Assembly: GCA_958296095.1 (NCBI GenBank)
Contig: OY282434.1
Coordinates: 888,001 to 952,000, forward strand
Length of the DNA: 64,000 nucleotides
Direction of reading: 5' to 3'
Source: an uncultured Oligoflexales bacterium
Lineage (GTDB): Bacteria; Bdellovibrionota_B; Oligoflexia; Oligoflexales; JAPPIL01
The position numbers and the translations under genes are program-made. Shown in pieces: positions 61,255 to 64,000 of this stretch (position 1 is its first letter; every line of letters begins with the position of its first letter). Below the pieces are notes generated by a model. That model saw only the letters and a program-made list of their open reading frames with translations, was not told the DNA's origin and did no database searches.

Positions 61255-64000
61255 GCTCACGTGCCGTCGTGTGCTAGTCCTGTCGCTGCTGCTGGGGGGC
61301 GCATCGGGGCACGCGACGGGGTGGGTGATCGAGGGGTTTGTGTTGCCTGCCGAGGAACTGTCGGAGTTGCGAGCCCGCCATCCTGTGCTCGACTCGGCGC
61401 ACAAATTGCAGCTGTTGTTGGAATATTTGGCCCAGCAGCGCAGTTTTACCGAGTTACGCATAATTTGGCGTGACGACACCTGGGTAGTGCAGGGCGAGTT
61501 GGCGGCGGAGGTTACTGCCATTGAGGTCGACACGGTCACCCACTATTTGTACAGCGAGTTGGATATGATTACGGGAAAATATACGGGGCGGGTCGATTCA
61601 ATTGACAATCGTGCAAAGTTGAAACAAGAACTCAAGCAACTGCTGCATGCCAAAGGCTTCCCCCAAGCAACGGTAACCCTGCACGCCCTCAGGCACGAGG
61701 GCAAAGCCAGCTATCAGCTGCTGGTAGACAAGCACTATCCCTGCGTTATTGCGCGCGTTGAACTACCCTTCACCTTGCCCGACGATTTTGAATTGTCGGT
61801 AGATACAGGTGATCTCTGTGATATCGGTGTAGTGCGCACGGCGGTCGAGGCTTTGCGTAAAGAACTGCGCGCCGCGGGTTATCATGAAGTGCGCTTGCGT
61901 TTTGAAAATATAAGTTACGATACCGCACAACGGCAAGGCACGCTCAGGTTATTGGGGCGGTTAGGACGCAAAATAACTTATCACTTTGTCGATGAAGATG
62001 GTGACCCTCTGCCAGATATTTTTCTTGAAGGTGTAAATACGGAAAGCACGGTTGGCGGACAGACAGCCTTGGCCACGACGTTGCGACGACGCTTGCGCAG
62101 CCGTGGTTACGTGCAAGCGATGGTGTCGCAGCCGAGCATTACGACGACTGCGGGGGCGGTGAGCTATCGTTATATCGTCGCCATCGGGGACAAGTTTAAT
62201 TTGCAAGCAGTGCACTTTAAGGGGGTAAATTTTATCACTGCCACACGTGCAGCAGAAATTGCCGCCATCACAGAATTCGCACAAGAGGAGATCCAAGCAG
62301 GCTTGGCGCGGCTAGCGACTTTCTATGTTGAGCAGGGTTTTCCGCAGTTGCAGATAAGCGAGGCGCGCCCTGTGTATGACATGCGTGCAAAGACGGTAGA
62401 GCTGATCATCACGGTAGTGGAAGGACAGCAGCGGCACTTTAGTTACTTGACCGTGCAGGGCAATAATTTCCTGACCACGCAGCAGATTCTAGACCTGCTT
62501 GATCTCGACGAAGGCGAGGTTTTGGATCAACGCAAGGTGCAGGAGTTTGAGCAGAACTTAGCCGCCGAGTACCAGCGCCATGGCTTTATTTACGCCCAAT
62601 TAAAACTAAAAGTAAACGTGCCAGATGCAAACAGCACGGCAACACGCTTACTGTTAGAGGTGGTTGAGAATAAGCGGGCGAGGTTTGGTGCACTGCGTAT
62701 TATTGGTTTAAAAGACACGCAGCGAGAGGTAGTGACGCGTGAGTTGTTGTTTAAATATGGCGACTGGTATGATCAAGCCAAGTTAACCGCGACGGAACGG
62801 GCCTTGAGTAAGTTAGGCATATTTAGTTTGGTGCAGGTGTATGCAGAGCGTTCGCCTGCCGCGGGGCGACAGCAGGAGTACCTAGGCGTGGTGGTTGAAA
62901 TCAGAGAAGGCCGGCCCGGGCAGTTGAGTTTCGGGCCTGGCTATAGTTTTCGGCGGGGCTTGCGCTACAGTGCCAACATGGCTTGGAACAACATTCTCGG
63001 TACGGGACGTAAGGTACGCTTGCGGGCAGCATTCAGCGAAGAACATCATCAGAAGCCCGTGGCCACCGAGAGTTTGCTCGGCACGAAGCTGAGTGCGATT
63101 TATTTTGAGCCGTATTTTTTAAACTTCCCCCTGCTCGGTATTTTATCGCTGGTGCGTTCAGCCGAGGCCGATGAATATCAGCGTTTTAAAAGTTCGGCGG
63201 AGGGCACGTTAATCTACGAACTGTTGCCTGACAGCAAGCTAAGTATTTATTATGGACAAAAGGCAAACCGCACCAAAGGCACCCGAGAACAAAAGACCAA
63301 CCTTATCACTTCGCGACAAGTACGCATTGGTGAAGCGGGGTTACGTTTCTCGCTCGATCGTCGTGACCGTGTCTCTTGGCCTGCGAAGGGTTTAACCCTT
63401 GATCTTGATTTAAGTTGGGCGCGTTATTTTCTGGCTAGCGATCTTGAGTATCTTAAATTTAACTTGGTGAATAATTATTTTTTCAGTTGGCGGCAGGATG
63501 TGGTTTTCGCTTTTTCTCTTTCCTATACCTCGTATTCACAGGTGCAGCGCAAGTACGGTGAAGCCAATATCTTGCCAGCCTCGGAAAGGCTGATGATCGG
63601 AGGATCGGACTCAGTGCGGGGGTTTGCGGAGAACAATAACTTAGGCCCCTACGTGCGTTACTACGACGCGGAACAGGGGCGTTACAAAAACGAAGTAACG
63701 GGTGGCACGCACAAGTCGTTATTGAAGTTTGAACTCAGGTATCAGTTTTGGCGTGATTTTTTGGCGGCGAGTATCTTTATCGACAGCGGCAATACTTTCT
63801 TCACCGCCACGGAAGAACAGGAGTATCGTGATTTCCTCACCGCCCAGGAACGTGCTGACGCTCGCCATCGCTCCGCGTTGTATGACAATTTTAATTACGA
63901 GCTGAGTGACTTGCTCACTAGGCCGCAGTATTTAGTGACCAAGCACTATGTATCTCAGGGGATCGGGATAAATTACCTCAGCCCCATCGGTCTCGTCAAT
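61211..64000 (+). CDS. Omp85-family outer-membrane protein (TamA/BamA-like), 3' end missing
   Basis: At least 930 residues, cut by the right edge about 30 residues from the likely end. The chosen ATG at 61211 overlaps tamB by 44 bases; a GTG at 61271 directly precedes the hydrophobic signal core (VLVLSLLLGG) and is an alternative. A long N-terminal region with several POTRA-like repeats (e.g. FSYLTVQGNNFLTTQQILDLL and RFGALRIIGLKDTQREVV) precedes a 16-strand barrel. The barrel has GPGYSFRRGLRYSANMAWNN, the lid-loop motif SDSVRGFAE and GINYLSPIGLVN. It is longer than TamA (about 577) or BamA (about 800). It is the probable partner of the upstream TamB. Confidence 0.87.
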   Translation, partial: MIRRWISNFVLAFPELTCRRVLVLSLLLGGASGHATGWVIEGFVLPAEELSELRARHPVLDSAHKLQLLLEYLAQQRSFTELRIIWRDDTWVVQGELAAEVTAIEVDTVTHYLYSELDMITGKYTGRVDSIDNRAKLKQELKQLLHAKGFPQATVTLHALRHEGKASYQLLVDKHYPCVIARVELPFTLPDDFELSVDTGDLCDIGVVRTAVEALRKELRAAGYHEVRLRFENISYDTAQRQGTLRLLGRLGRKITYHFVDEDGDPLPDIFLEGVNTESTVGGQTALATTLRRRLRSRGYVQAMVSQPSITTTAGAVSYRYIVAIGDKFNLQAVHFKGVNFITATRAAEIAAITEFAQEEIQAGLARLATFYVEQGFPQLQISEARPVYDMRAKTVELIITVVEGQQRHFSYLTVQGNNFLTTQQILDLLDLDEGEVLDQRKVQEFEQNLAAEYQRHGFIYAQLKLKVNVPDANSTATRLLLEVVENKRARFGALRIIGLKDTQREVVTRELLFKYGDWYDQAKLTATERALSKLGIFSLVQVYAERSPAAGRQQEYLGVVVEIREGRPGQLSFGPGYSFRRGLRYSANMAWNNILGTGRKVRLRAAFSEEHHQKPVATESLLGTKLSAIYFEPYFLNFPLLGILSLVRSAEADEYQRFKSSAEGTLIYELLPDSKLSIYYGQKANRTKGTREQKTNLITSRQVRIGEAGLRFSLDRRDRVSWPAKGLTLDLDLSWARYFLASDLEYLKFNLVNNYFFSWRQDVVFAFSLSYTSYSQVQRKYGEANILPASERLMIGGSDSVRGFAENNNLGPYVRYYDAEQGRYKNEVTGGTHKSLLKFELRYQFWRDFLAASIFIDSGNTFFTATEEQEYRDFLTAQERADARHRSALYDNFNYELSDLLTRPQYLVTKHYVSQGIGINYLSPIGLVN

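Overview
The window looks like a chromosomal segment of a Gram-negative bacterium. Evidence is an Omp85/TamB outer-membrane assembly pair at the right end, lipobox-bearing lipoproteins, a heptosyltransferase-like GT9 enzyme, and several signal-peptide proteins with RBS-led starts. An archaeal/eukaryotic-type ProS, a TlyA methyltransferase, a REC-PilZ hybrid, an oleCD pair and tRNA genes without encoded CCA would suit a deltaproteobacterium-like lineage (Myxococcota, Bdellovibrionota or relatives). That placement is inference; no rRNA or marker set is present to settle it.

Layout. 0-4.1 kb: minus-strand metabolic run pruA-sucC-exported protein-ribF (ribF runs off the left edge). 4.1-19.7 kb: an accessory island holding two copies of a divergent cassette (exported subtilisin-like protease on minus, small lipoprotein on plus), a DDE transposase, a RelE/HigB-type toxin-antitoxin pair, a solitary DNA methyltransferase, an AlbA_2/HATPase protein, a truncated AlbA_2 copy and a Cys-rich exported protein. 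20.8-24.7 kb: Nudix hydrolase, nucleoside-phosphorylase-like protein, REC-PilZ protein, tlyA, asparaginase. 24.7-28.7 kb: an intergenic array of a short direct repeat, then overlapping oleC-oleD, then an exported protein. 29.6-39.2 kb: coiled-coil lipoprotein, GT9, tRNA-Val, SDR, HAD hydrolase, tRNA-Ala, lytic-transglycosylase-like lipoprotein, two hypothetical genes. 39.3-42.9 kb: ligA and proS. 43.9-52.3 kb: a Yej/Opp-type peptide uptake operon with three tandem binding proteins but only one ATPase domain. 52.4-55.8 kb: an Rpn-type nuclease gene broken by a repeat, a large repeat cluster and a small basic protein. 55.9-64 kb: a membrane-anchored Ig/Fn3-like protein, tamB and a large Omp85 protein cut by the right edge.

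The dominant unexplained feature is a mosaic repeat family filling most large intergenic gaps (about 4.2, 7, 13, 14.5, 20, 29, 35, 43, 52.5 and 54-55.5 kb). One part is AGCGAGC-rich short repeats. The other is a module of roughly 160 bp with nested inverted arms. Arm sequences differ between copies but stay complementary (AAACCCGACC with GGTCGGGTTT in some, AAACTCGC with GCGAGTTT in others), which argues for a selected stem-loop. Clusters usually begin right after a gene's 3' end, have inserted in a gene at least once, and supply C-terminal codons and stops to some proteins.

No sequence search or folding program was available. Domain calls rest on motifs recognised by eye, and start sites on visible ribosome-binding sites.
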